The notes under the pieces are model-generated. The model was not told the origin of the DNA. It ran no database searches and saw only the letters and a list, made by a program, of their open reading frames with translations. This document shows positions 22,866 through 32,889 of a DNA stretch of 64,000 nucleotides, one piece after another. A program made the translations under genes and the position numbers. This DNA is from Acrasis kona. Taxonomy: Eukaryota; Heterolobosea; Eutetramitea; Acrasida; Acrasidae. How positions within the stretch are numbered: position 1 is the first letter of the stretch; each line of letters begins with the position of its first letter. The stretch spans positions 1-64,000 of the forward strand of contig JAOPGA020000780.1 of the NCBI GenBank assembly GCA_026419775.2. Reading direction: 5' to 3'.

Positions 22866-23125
22866 ACAAGGTAAGTAAATGAGCACACGGTAGTGAGCAG
22901 TCAATATAATTATTATTTTATTTAACAATATCACTTTGTTTTTATACTGGTTCCTGCGGATCTGCGGGATAACTTGTTCTTCGATCGATCCAATTACGTA
23001 ACTCTAATAGTTGCAACACTCCTGCCTTGAAAGTGAATATCACAATGAAATTCACCAACTACTAGTAATTGTATACCCAAGGAGATGTGATCAGCATCAA
23101 CTTCATCAGTATCAATTTCTTGCAA
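22866..23125. other. Intergenic, no recognisable gene
   Basis: Follows copy A of the dispersed repeat. A GTAAGT at 22871 after ATGGTAGACAAG could be the start of an intron of a lost gene, but I find no matching second exon. Confidence 0.4.
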
Positions 23126-23262
23126 CTAGAGTGACCTTATTACTCTTAGTGCTCATTATGTGTTAGACCAGAGTGACTATACTACCCTTAGTCTACGAGA
23201 GTGATCATACTACTCTTCGTTCATTTCTTTAGACTAGAGTGACTGTACTACTCTTAGTCTGC
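23126..23262. repeat. Four irregularly spaced quasi-palindromes (AGAGTGAC...TACTCT)
   Basis: The unit AGAGTGACTRTACTACTCTTAGT occurs at about 23129, 23169, 23200 and 23236 with variations. Each half is roughly the inverse of the other (AGAGT...ACTCT), so each unit could form a short hairpin or bind a dimeric protein. Spacing is about 30-40 bp. Confidence 0.65.
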
Positions 23263-23284
23263 TAGCTTCACCTAGATTTGATAT

Positions 23285-23807
23285 CTACCTAAAGTAGATT
23301 TTCTTTGGCTTCTTGCGCGGTACTGGAGGGTGACCATGCCCCACCCCACCTGAATCTCTTACCGCTACTGGTGTTGGGTTCTCTGAATTTTGTTTCGTTG
23401 ATTGACGAGGTTTCTTAGCAGGTGACTCTATAATTTCATGGTCGTCTTCCATCTCGTCATCGTCGTCGGGGTTATAATGAGCATCACTGAGATGAATTAA
23501 TATCCATTTCCTCATCGTCCAACTCATCAAGTTCATCATTGTCCAACTTGTCTTGACAAATGAAATTAAGGAGTGCTGGATTCAGGGTAATACTGAGCAG
23601 TGTGGGCATGCCAGCTGGTTTAAGATTCGTATGAGTAAGAGGAAGTATGAAGAGATGTTCCGCTGCATCGATTTGGACATTGATGACTTGAAAATGCATG
23701 GTCCTTTATATCGTATAAGAACAGCCTCTTCTTTGCAAAGCGTAGGTAGAATTAAATACAGTTGCTATGCTTCTCTTCAAGTAATTGTCTGCGAGTCAAT
23801 GCAATGA
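23285..23807. pseudogene. Coding scraps, possibly from a piggyBac-like transposase
   Basis: The plus-strand frame 23553-23807 contains ECWIQGNTEQCGHASWF and IRMSKRKYEEMFRCIDLDID, which resembles the entry to the DDE domain of piggyBac-type transposases (M-S-R-x-R-F/Y-x-x-I-x-R-x-L). The minus-strand frames 23285-23699 are acidic then basic (DELDELDDEEMDI, PAKKPRQSTKQ), like transposase N-termini. The two are on opposite strands, so either the element was rearranged or one reading is chance. Low certainty. Confidence 0.3.
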
Positions 23808-24093
23808 TAGTGTTTTGTATTTGACATTGTTTATTGCATATTAGTATGGTGTTGAGTAAATTCTTGGCTTGTTCCACTGTCCCTGTCTTTCCTGTCTTCG
23901 TGCTCATATCTTGCTCGTTTACACCTTCCTTTTTAAAAAAAAATTCCAAAGTTACACGTGAGCTCAAAAAACGTTAGATGATTTGGTGCGGATGACTTCC
24001 CCATTTGATTTTGCCATCAGAGCAAAGAGAGAAGCCGGTATCCGCAAAATTCTTTTACGTTTAAAAAGAGAGCAACAAAGAAACACCAACGTC

Positions 24094-27000
24094 ATGTTAG
24101 CACACGTCATTGTGCTTTCGATGTTATTTACGCTCGTTTGTTGTGAAGTTACTACAATAAGAACGCTCGCAGGAGGGGAATCTCTGTTCGTTGCAGATAA
24201 CATTCAAGCGAACAGCAGTTTAATCCAACCGAAATGTGCCGTGTTTGATAAAGAAACCGGATTAGTATATTTATGTAGTGGCAACAGAGTTCTAATTTAT
24301 AACCCCAGTAAGTGTTGCCGAAATGAATCGAGCTAAACAATATTAGGTAGCGGACTCTTATACACGTTCGCAGGGACTATGCAAGCAGGATACAATGGCG
24401 ACGGTATTCTTGCAACAACGGCACAGTTAAAAACACCAAGTGGGGTTGCGATTGATAACAACAACAATCTTGTTTACATCGTAGACAAGGGAAACCATCG
24501 CGTAAGGGTAGTCAATCAAACAAACAACATTATATCCACGTTCGCTGGAACTGGCACGTCAGGGTTCAAAGATAACGTAATTGCTGCCTCTGCACCACTG
24601 AATAGTCCGAGTGCGGTTGCAGTAGATGATAGTCTTGTCTATATTGCAGACTCAAATAACGCTCGCATTCGAGTGGTGAATACAACAATCGGTAACATTA
24701 CTACTTTTGCAGGAAATGGCCAATCAGGTTCCAACGGAGATAATTTAGTTGCGACAGCTAGTTGGATTTACAATCCGTCTGGAATTGTGGTGGACAGCGC
24801 GAATAACGTTGTTTACTTTTCAGATACATCAAATAATTATCTTCGAATGGTTAACAGAACAACCGGAAAGATGTCCATCGTTGCTGGAGGAGGATCAAGT
24901 TTTAGTAATAATGTCGCTGCAAAAACTGCGAGGCTGAATAATCCCATCCATGTCACTATAGGTCCTAACAACACAATCCTTTTTGCAGATACATCTAATA
25001 ATTGTATTCGAAAAGTTGATAAAGGTATCATTTATAATTTTGCAGGAACATGTGCGCTTGGATCAGGCGGTTATGCAGGAGACAATGGTCCTGTTTCATC
25101 CGCATCTTTGAGCGCTCCCAATGGAGTCGCTATCGACGTCAACAACAATATTGTGTATGTTGCCGATACAAACAATAATCGCGTTCGAACTATTCGTTCA
25201 GGCATCATTTCTACAAGTGTTGGAACCGGATACTTAAGCTATTATGGAGATGGCACAAATGTTCTTGCAAACGTACGATTCAACGGTCCTGCAGGAATGC
25301 TCTTGGACAACAACATCTTGTATGTTGCAGACCAAAGCAACTATCGTGTACGAGCCCTCAACCTCGCGACCAACGTGACTACTTCGATTACAGGTACAGG
25401 AATCACAGGATCCTCTGGTGACGGTGGCGACGCGGCATCTGCACAGATGACTTATCCTAGAGGATTGGCAATTTATAACGATCTCTTCTTGATTGCAGAC
25501 TATTCTGGAAACCGTATTCGAGCAATCAATCATACAACCAACGTGATCACAACATTAGCAGGGGCAGGTTCAGTTACAGATGACAATTCGGCTTTTGCAG
25601 TTACCAGATTGTTTAGTCCCTCCTCTTTGACTACTGATTACCCGAATAATATCGTCATCTTTCCTGATACGCTCAATAATCGTATTCGGATATTAAATTT
25701 TACTTCTGGCAACATTTCAACACTTGCAGGAACAGGCACAGGAAATTATAATGGGGATAATATCGCTGCTACCAAAGCTAATTTACAATCGCCAATTGGA
25801 GTTGCATTAGATAGCCTCAATAATATCGTGTATATTGCGGACTATAACAACCATCGCATTCGAGCGGTAAATAGAACAAGCGGTAATATTACGACTGTCG
25901 CTGGAACTGGCCAGTCAGGTTATAACGGAGACAATATTGCTGCGACATCAGCTAGATTGTTTGGTCCAGCTGGAGTCGCAGTGGATACCGTAAACAACAT
26001 TCTTTACATTGCAGATACAAGCAATCAACGTATTCGAGTGGTGAACCTAACAACTGGCAACATTACAACATTAGCAGGAACAGGTACACAAGGATTTAAC
26101 GGAGATAATATTGATCCTCAAACCGCGTACCTTAATATTCCTTTCGCAATTTTATTAGATATTCCAAATAATAGATTGTTCTTTTCAGATCAAAACAACA
26201 ACAGAATAAGAGTAGTCGAACCGTTATATTCCACATTCGATTCAACATCCACTTCGACGGATACTGCAACCTCTACACCAACCCCAACCCTTACACCCAC
26301 TTCAACTCCAACGGATACATCCACACCAGCACCAACTTCAACAAATACCCCGACCAACACACCCACCGCAACATCTTCTCCTACATTGACGTCAACACCT
26401 ACGCCCACGGTAATTAATACCCCCACCCCAACCAATACACCTACTTCTACTGCGACGCTTATATCAACGCCAACATCTACGTCCACTGCATCACCCCCTC
26501 CAACTCCCACGCCATCCTCGTCACCTACCCAAACATCAGTATCATCAACAGCAACACCGACGTTAACTTTGACTCCAACGCCTACGTTAACCGCTGCTAC
26601 CCCTACGCCAACATCTACAATAACCCCAACGCCAACAACACCGACTGTGACTCCAACAATAACGTCCACACCTACAGCGACACCTTCTTCTTCTCAATAT
26701 CCAACTCAAACACCGACATTCACACCATCATTACCATTATGTTTTGGAATTAGCGCTGATAAGACTAATACATGCTCTGGCAATGGAAATTGTGCATCTG
26801 AAAACAATTGCATCTGCAAAACTGGTTATCTGGGACAAGAATGCGAACTCGACATGAAGACATTATCGAGCAATTATTTTGCGTTTGACAACATCAACAT
26901 TACCTCCAAGATTAAGGATATGAATAATCGCATTCGAGGTTCAACTGGACAACCTTCCTTTACCTCAACAAGCGATAACAAACTATTGGTGGACGTAGGT

Positions 27001-27717
27001 CAAGCAGAAAAGAAGGCATTGTGCTTCGATCCACCGGCATCCATTTCAGGTTTTCAGTCGTTTGTTTTATTTAGCTTCCCAAATTCATTACCTTCTGGTT
27101 TGATAACTGGTATAACTCTCGTACCCACAAGCGCAATAGGAACGTTGAATTTAGAATCATCCATTTCGTTTGTGTCTGGAGGTAAACAGCAGATCATCCT
27201 AAAAAGCGATGTTACCGGTACAAATGATGTTACTCTACAAACGAACACGGATTATTTGCTATCGATTGGTTGCGATCAAGATGTATCTTTTGTAAATGCA
27301 CAAATCATCAATACCAAGAAACAAGTACTATCTTCAGTCGTCAACTATCTGACTGATTCTTCGTTTATTGACTCCATATACAACGACCAGTATTTTATTT
27401 GTGTAGTTTCGTATGGATCTGATCAGAGAAGTATAAAGGCCAATACCAACTCAACGATGCAGATATCCTACTACGGATCTCAAAAGATCAACTCGTTAAA
27501 AACAGTAAACGCAACGTCCAAACCAAGAAACAATAATGGATTGAGTGCAGGAGGTATTGTAGGTATCGTTCTAGGGATTGTATTCGGTTTGGTCGCTCTA
27601 TTGTTGATAATTACTATCGTTGTGGTTGTACTGTATTGTTGTAAAAGAAATAAAAGGAAGAATGGAGATGAAGAGTTTGATAGCGCCATGCATAAATCAA
27701 AAGATATAGAGATGTAG
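24094..27717 (+). CDS. Type I membrane protein: NHL propeller, Pro/Thr-rich stalk, EGF domain
   Basis: Likely cell-surface receptor or adhesin. Exon 1 is 24094-24307, beginning with a signal peptide ([17 protein letters not shown]). A 39-nt intron (24308-24346) joins it in phase to 24347-27717, giving about 1194 aa. The first ~650 residues are tandem NHL-type repeats, each with the cycle P-S/x-G-V-A-x-D...V-Y-I-A-D...N-H/R-R-I/V-R-V...T-x-A-G-T-G-x-x-G-x-x-G-D. A stalk of about 170 Thr/Pro/Ser residues follows, then an EGF-like module ([19 protein letters not shown]), an ectodomain without a recognised fold, one transmembrane helix and a short basic tail. Upstream in-frame ATG 23992 would bury the signal peptide. 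Such proteins form large families in heteroloboseans; the ligand is unknown. Confidence 0.9.
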
Positions 27718-27992
27718 TTGCACATCGACTGTGTATAGTGCGCGCATAAAGAATATCATCTTTTGATTTAACTCTGTTTTCGTGTGCATTTGTTTTCATC
27801 TCTCATCATTCTATTCCTATGAGTCGATGTTGTAGACATCTCTTACAAGACTGACCTTGAATTAGATCATTTGTGTTAACAGTAGCATTGGTGAACGACC
27901 TGTCACTTAATAAGTACGTAGAGATTAACAGAACACAAAGCAACACGAATCAAATTGCTGCATCTCTTTAAACAATTATTATCCAAAACAAG
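27718..27992. other. Intergenic, no recognisable gene
   Basis: 3' flank of the NHL gene. I see no clear frame or repeat. Confidence 0.5.
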
Positions 27993-28333
27993 ATGCAACA
28001 CCTCGTTGACAAATATCTATTCCCTCAGACCATGTGGACAAATTGTTTTATGGGTAGACTTGATTTGAATTTGACATACAATCCAGCTGAAGCATTTAAC
28101 AACATGGACAATCGATTCCTAATTCACTAATTCACTATGAAACAAACAAACTCAGTGTAAAAGAAGCGGTTGGATTGTTGCGACAGATTGAGAACCCTCG
28201 TACAAAACATACGTTCAATAGTTTGGCACTCTTCAATGGTCACCGAAGTGTTGCCAGGTCTGTTAATCGAATATTTAAAATTCGTTACGAAGCCCGGTGC
28301 TGTAAAATGATAGATGTTTTGTGTTACTTGATG
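27993..28333 (+). pseudogene. Broken gene relic carrying the dispersed-repeat peptide
   Basis: An ATG at 27993 opens a frame containing FMGRLDLNLTYNPAEAFNNM that stops at a small tandem duplication (ATTCACT twice, near 28127). A shifted frame continues NKLSVKEAVGLLRQIENPRT, FNSLALFNGH, SVARSVNRIFKIRYEARCCK to a TGA at 28331-28333. The second frame is shared with copy A at 22709, which suggests a once-coding, now decayed family. I do not recognise the family. Confidence 0.45.
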
Positions 28334-28488
28334 GAATCATGATTGTTGTAATCCCAACAGAAGATGCACTTCAACATTTCCATGGAGAAGAATCTTCAAT
28401 TGATGAACGGAACCAAATTTTGTACATATAAATTAATGGTGGAGGAAGTATGAATTTTCAAATCCATCAAATCAACAAAACAATGGTA
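28215..28488 (+). repeat. Copy B of the dispersed repeat, longer
   Basis: Matches copy A at 22709-22865, with about 116 extra bp between the two matching blocks. It overlaps the relic frame at 27993-28333 and the 5' end of the small gene at 28483. Confidence 0.8.
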
Positions 28489-28683
28489 CATCACATCACA
28501 CCAACATACAAATACTCTGCAGTCGTACAAGCAGTAAAGGCCATACCCACTGCCAAGAGGACCAAACCTTTTAAGAGGGTTGCATCACAGGCGAAACCTA
28601 TCATCTTTGGAGATATAGTATACTATGAAGTAGGAGTGAACTCATGGAACCAACCCGAAGAGGAATACATGTACAATACGTAA
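28483..28683 (+). CDS. Small protein of unknown function (66 aa)
   Basis: Reads MVHHITPTYKYSAVV and ends EEEYMYNT. It is basic in the middle (AKRTKPFKRVASQAK) and acidic at the end. An in-frame ATG at 28450 would add MNFQIHQINKT, but those bases belong to the duplicated segment also seen near 22840, so 28483 is preferred. An upstream TACATATAAATTAATGG may act as promoter or poly(A) context. No family recognised. The single short frame means it may not be a live gene. Confidence 0.4.
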   Translation: MVHHITPTYKYSAVVQAVKAIPTAKRTKPFKRVASQAKPIIFGDIVYYEVGVNSWNQPEEEYMYNT

Positions 28684-28873
28684 TTGAAACAAGAAACAAA
28701 AGGACCAGAGGCCACACTGTAAAATAGTAAATAAATAGCACTTTGTTAGACATGACTTTCAAACTGATCCACACATCTTTAACCGTTGACTAACACGCCA
28801 CTCAAATATAAACCTGTATCGATACAGATTAACTTACTCAACTTTTAAAGAATACATGAAAGTTTATTTATTT

Positions 28874-30572
28874 TTACACTGATCCCAATTCCTGACGAAT
28901 CACTTCACAAACAGCCCATAAGCTGCCCATCTTCATAAGAACAGGAGCCTTTGGGAACTTGGCCGACAGCATGTGATGAACCTCATCTATGCTAATGTTG
29001 AGTTCACCAATTTCGGGCGACCGCTCATAACCATCGCTGTCTTCAGTTTCTGATGAATTTACATATTTTTTATCCCTCCTTGATCCACTAACGCTTGACT
29101 TCTTTTTCTTCTTCTTGAGTTTCACAGACGTTGCCGCCGAAGATGTAGTGAAAGTCACTGTCGTTGTTTGTATTTGAACGTTTGGAATTAGTTGTTCTGA
29201 AGTTGGTTCATGACTCTTTCTGAATGAATTGTCCTTTTCTTGGAACGGTTCATAAAAGTTATCTACTTTCAATGTGTTGTGAAGCAGTGTGACTGGTGTT
29301 GGTGGTTCCGCACTGTCGCATGAACTGTCTTCAACACTTGTTTTGGTTTGCTGCTGCAGGATCATCTTTTCGTACTTGTAGAACTGCTCTTCTCCCAACG
29401 AAGAGTTATGCTTTGATGCGTCGCTCAACGAGGTAGCTACGACTGGGGAAGGTGTTTTGTTGGTTGTTAAAGTATTGTTACATGGAAAATTGGGTGTGAC
29501 TTCTTGTTTCTGTATAACTGCATGATGTGCGTTTGGAATTTGTTTTCGTGGTGTTACCTTTCCTTTTCTGGTTGTTTGTGTCGTTGTAATCTTCAGATCA
29601 ACCTTATCACTTTCGATGCTTTGAGTAGAACTCATATGCGAGTCAACAACGCTACCATGAACACTATGTGTCGTTGTGGTGGTAATGGTTGTTGTAGTGG
29701 TCTTCTTCTTCTTGGACTTGCCTTCTTCACCTAATGATGCCTTTCTTTTCTTTGGTACTGTCTTTTCTGGTGTGATGGCAGGTGGAAGGGTAAGATTACT
29801 AATGGTTGATTTTAATTGAGACCAGCAAGGCATGGTATTAAGTTGAGGATCAAACACACTAGTTGGACTTGGAAATTTCAAAGGTGGTTCCTCGCCTACG
29901 CTTGATAAAGCATTTAGAGGTTGAAGAGGATTTACACCTAATGGCGCAGAGTTATTGAACATGAAAAAGTTTTTGACTGGAGTGGTGGGCGATGCACTAT
30001 TGAAGGCTGTTAACTGCTGCAGGAGAATGTTATTGGGAGGTGGTGGCAGCGATGTGACTGGAGTGGTGAAGGGCATGGGAATCACTGGTGCGACGACCGG
30101 TGAAGCTGGAGCACTTTTTTTACTTTTGTTGGTGTGGTTTGGTTGTGAAGCCGACTTGGCTGGGTTTCCGCTAATGGTGGCAGGTCTTTTGGATTGACCA
30201 GGGGCATTTGGTAGCGATCTACATTCTGGACATGAGTATGGCGTTTGACTACTACAGTCAATTCCATTACGCTCCTCACACTTTTTGTGAACCCAATGTG
30301 AACCTTAAGGTCAATCGTGTCAGCTGTTGATTTGAAAAGTTTAACATACATCTGTCACAACCAATCCATGGGTTGGAATGATCGTCTGCGTCTGATTCTC
30401 TGTATATCTGATTACAGAACATGCAGAAATGCCCCTTCTTGTAGTGAAGTCCGCAGGCATTGCAAAGCATAATCGTTTTACCCTCGGAAGAAACCCACCC
30501 CTTACGCCATAAAGGAGTTTGAGTGGTTTGGCATTTGTAGTTACCACAACATAATGGTTGTTGTCTCATCAT
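28874..30572 (-). CDS. GATA zinc finger plus PHD finger regulator
   Basis: Exon 1, 30572-30350, encodes a GATA finger at the very N-terminus (TTQTPLWRKGWVSSEG, LCNACGLHYKKG). It runs directly into CMFCNQIYRESDADD and WIGCDRC. A 46-nt intron (30349-30304) then leads to SHWVHKKCEERNGIDC and YSCPEC in exon 2 (30303-28874). The cysteine/histidine spacing after the GATA finger is that of a PHD finger (C4-H-C3), so a sequence-specific DNA-binding finger is fused to a histone-tail reader. The remaining ~430 residues are Ser/Thr/Pro-rich with lysine clusters (KKKKKKSS) and a compact helical C-terminus (VHHMLSAKFPKAPVLMKMGS). Probably a nuclear transcription regulator of about 551 aa; target genes unknown. 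Confidence 0.8.
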
Positions 30573-31156
30573 TGGAAGTTTGGATTGTATTTTGGCTGTG
30601 GAATGTAACTTCGAGCGACAATAAATGTAGAGAGTTGAAGCGTAAAAGTTGTTTAGTTTGTGAGAAACTTATGAATTTTTTTAGCTGCTTTCTTACGCCG
30701 ACAAACTCTCAACAATTAGTTCCCGCTCTCTGTTCTCAAGGTCTCTGGTGACCTTATCTCTTTTTCCTCTTGTTAATTTAACTTCAAAGAGATTCGGTGG
30801 CGGTTGAATCAAAAATAGAAGATTTCTTATAACTTGATTTACAATGATGATAGCCCCATACGGAAAGAACAACAAATTAAAATTAAACTGCCGTCAGTGT
30901 TATGGTGATAGACTTGTCACACAAGGTGAACAAAGGTCTTAGAGGAATAAGCATTTATAAAAGTATTTTGAGCAACAAATGTTATTTGTACATGTGACTT
31001 CTTTTTCACTTTGCACGTGGGCTGCAATCAAAGATTCTGTTGATTCAAAGTAATCGAATATGTTTCGGTAATAAATAACTATTGTTTTTGGCGTGATGGC
31101 AAACCTTTCAGATTGATTTGGTCCAATTCATTATTTTGGAACGAAACGGTTGGCAG
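30573..31156. other. Divergent promoter region between GATA-PHD gene and Lys-rich gene
   Basis: No convincing coding frame. Contains the TATA box of the plus-strand gene at its right edge and presumably the promoter of the minus-strand gene. Confidence 0.55.
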
Positions 31157-31163
31157 TATAAAA
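31157..31163 (+). promoter_or_regulatory. TATA box of the Lys-rich secreted protein gene
   Basis: TATAAAA, 49 bp upstream of the ATG at 31206, in the context GGCAGTATAAAAGCAG. It resembles GGGTATAAAAGCG ahead of the SDR gene. Confidence 0.6.
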
Positions 31164-31205
31164 GCAGAAATTATTCATCTAATAAAACATAATAAAGACA
31201 ACAAG

Positions 31206-32177
31206 ATGAGCAGATCAACTTATCTACTTGCTGCTCTGGTTCTAGTTCTTGTATTGGCATTCTCAAACGCAGCTACTGCTAAGGTTGAGAAGATTGCATT
31301 AAAATCAGTCAAGGGCGATGCCAAGGTCAAGGCAGCACTTGTAGGACTCATTAAATCACTCAACAATCTAGGAAAGAAAGGAAAACCAGTTAAAGCAGTC
31401 AAACTACAAGTTAAGAAAACTGTTAAGAAGGCAAAGGTTGTCATCAAGAAGGTTAACAAGGTCAAGAAGGCAAAATTGGCAAAGAAGGTCAAAATTATCT
31501 TGGCCAAGAAGTTATACTTGAAGGCAGTCAGCGAGGTCAAGAGAGCTTGCAGATACTTTAGAAAATCTCGTCGCAACCAACACAAAGCAAGAAAGATGTT
31601 TAAACTTGCCAAGAAGAACTTTGTTTTATCCAAGGTCACCTTCATTAAGGCTCACAAGCTCAAGTCAATCTCCAAGAAGCTATTCATTAAAGGAAAGGAG
31701 CACAAGTCCCACAAGTATGCTAGAAAGGCACACAAGGCTTCTAGATTTGCCAGAAAGCTAAGACACATTGGTAAGATTGAAATGCACAAGGCAAGAGTCT
31801 TCTCCAGAAGAGCCAAGCGTGACTTGATCATTGCAAAGAAGTCCATCTTGATTGCCAGAAACATTTCCAAAGTCCTAACCCACAAAGCTTTCAGAGCCTA
31901 CAGAATTGCAAAGTTATTCAAATTCAGGATGGTCAAGTTCTTCGTGATCTCAAAGAGATTCGCCAGGAAGGCACTACACTTCAGAAAGATCGCCGCCAAA
32001 GCAGAAGCAATTGCTAAGAAATTCTCTGCAAAGAGCCTTGCTGCAAGAAACATTGCCATCAAGAATGGAGTCGTTGCAAAGAACAAGTTTATCATTACCT
32101 CAAAGATTGCACGTGGTGCCAAAGACATCAAGAAGAGAGTTCGCATCGTCAAGAAGAAGTGCGCACACTGTGTATAA
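31206..32177 (+). CDS. Lysine/alanine-rich secreted protein (323 aa), unknown function
   Basis: Starts at ATG 31206 with a textbook signal peptide (STYLLAALVLVLVLAFSNAATA). The mature protein is extraordinarily basic, with Lys/Arg/His in almost every third position, nearly no acidic residues, and long stretches that would form amphipathic helices (for example KKVNKVKKAKLAKKVKI, RRAKRDLIIAKKSILIARN). It ends KKKCAHCV, a C-x-x-C pair. No domain is recognised. The composition recalls histone H1 tails and cationic antimicrobial polypeptides. A secreted, DNA- or membrane-binding role is inference. A strong TATA box suggests regulated or high expression. The convergent neighbour ends 46 bp away. 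Confidence 0.8.
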   Translation: MSRSTYLLAALVLVLVLAFSNAATAKVEKIALKSVKGDAKVKAALVGLIKSLNNLGKKGKPVKAVKLQVKKTVKKAKVVIKKVNKVKKAKLAKKVKIILAKKLYLKAVSEVKRACRYFRKSRRNQHKARKMFKLAKKNFVLSKVTFIKAHKLKSISKKLFIKGKEHKSHKYARKAHKASRFARKLRHIGKIEMHKARVFSRRAKRDLIIAKKSILIARNISKVLTHKAFRAYRIAKLFKFRMVKFFVISKRFARKALHFRKIAAKAEAIAKKFSAKSLAARNIAIKNGVVAKNKFIITSKIARGAKDIKKRVRIVKKKCAHCV

Positions 32178-32222
32178 ATAAAATGTGATTGTTCATTTCA
32201 TAAACATGTTGTTAAAATACTT

Positions 32223-32849
32223 TTAAGCCGAGTTTATTAATGAATTAGCCTTGACTACCACAACAAGATTACAAACTGCAACAATACAACTTAATAGAGC
32301 GGGACCCAATCCTATCAACACACCAATAAAAATCTTCCAAATGCATTTCTCCGATTTTATATCATCACAAACCAAATACAGGTCTCGCAAGGTAATGACG
32401 ATGCATAATAAAAATGCAAAAAGATTCAAAGCAAATAGAATGCCCGAAGTGATGGAATGGAATTTGGCTTCCGTGTTAACAAAACGAACGAATTTGTTAT
32501 ATTTTATGCCTCTAATCATGGCAATCACAAAGTTCATAAATGTAATTACCAACGAGATGGACCACACAACAATCAACAAAATGATCATGACAAAAATGTA
32601 GTCCTTAACAGTACGATGACTCAAATCAATTGAATATAAAACCAACGATACAATGTACATGATAAAAAGTATAATCATGATCAATCCACTACCAAAGATT
32701 AATACTCTTGGAATCACAGGCGACGACCGGTTATTAAACGATTGAGCTGCTAACCTCCTATTTGCAGGTGTCTGTAATTCTATATCTGCATACACCGTCG
32801 GCGTCTGCATCTCCATCATGACCCCATCATCTTCAAGTTGATTCGACAT
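32223..32849 (-). CDS. Four-pass membrane protein, unknown function (208 aa)
   Basis: Reads from an ATG at 32849. After a 45-residue cytoplasmic-looking N-terminus come four hydrophobic helices: VLIFGSGLIMIILFIMYIVS, YIFVMIILLIVVWSISLVIT, ITSGILFALNLFAFLLCIVI and FIGVLIGLGPALLSCIVAV. A short loop with two cysteines (CDDIKSEKC) lies between helices 3 and 4. The size and loop pattern are those of small tetraspan proteins, but no family signature is visible. Its start codon is only 40 bp downstream of the neurofibromin stop codon on the same strand, leaving almost no room for a separate promoter. Confidence 0.75.
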   Translation of the reverse strand: MSNQLEDDGVMMEMQTPTVYADIELQTPANRRLAAQSFNNRSSPVIPRVLIFGSGLIMIILFIMYIVSLVLYSIDLSHRTVKDYIFVMIILLIVVWSISLVITFMNFVIAMIRGIKYNKFVRFVNTEAKFHSITSGILFALNLFAFLLCIVITLRDLYLVCDDIKSEKCIWKIFIGVLIGLGPALLSCIVAVCNLVVVVKANSLINSA

Positions 32850-32889
32850 GATTTCTTACAAAAAAAATGTCACAAAAATAAAAAATTTA

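Noticed and set aside
26190-26669. Long minus-strand Val/Gly-rich frame
   Set aside because: It is the shadow of the Pro/Thr codon repeats of the NHL protein stalk on the plus strand.
31220-32152. Minus-strand Leu/Phe-rich frames opposite the Lys-rich gene
   Set aside because: They are complements of AAG/AAA-rich codons and look like membrane proteins only through base composition.
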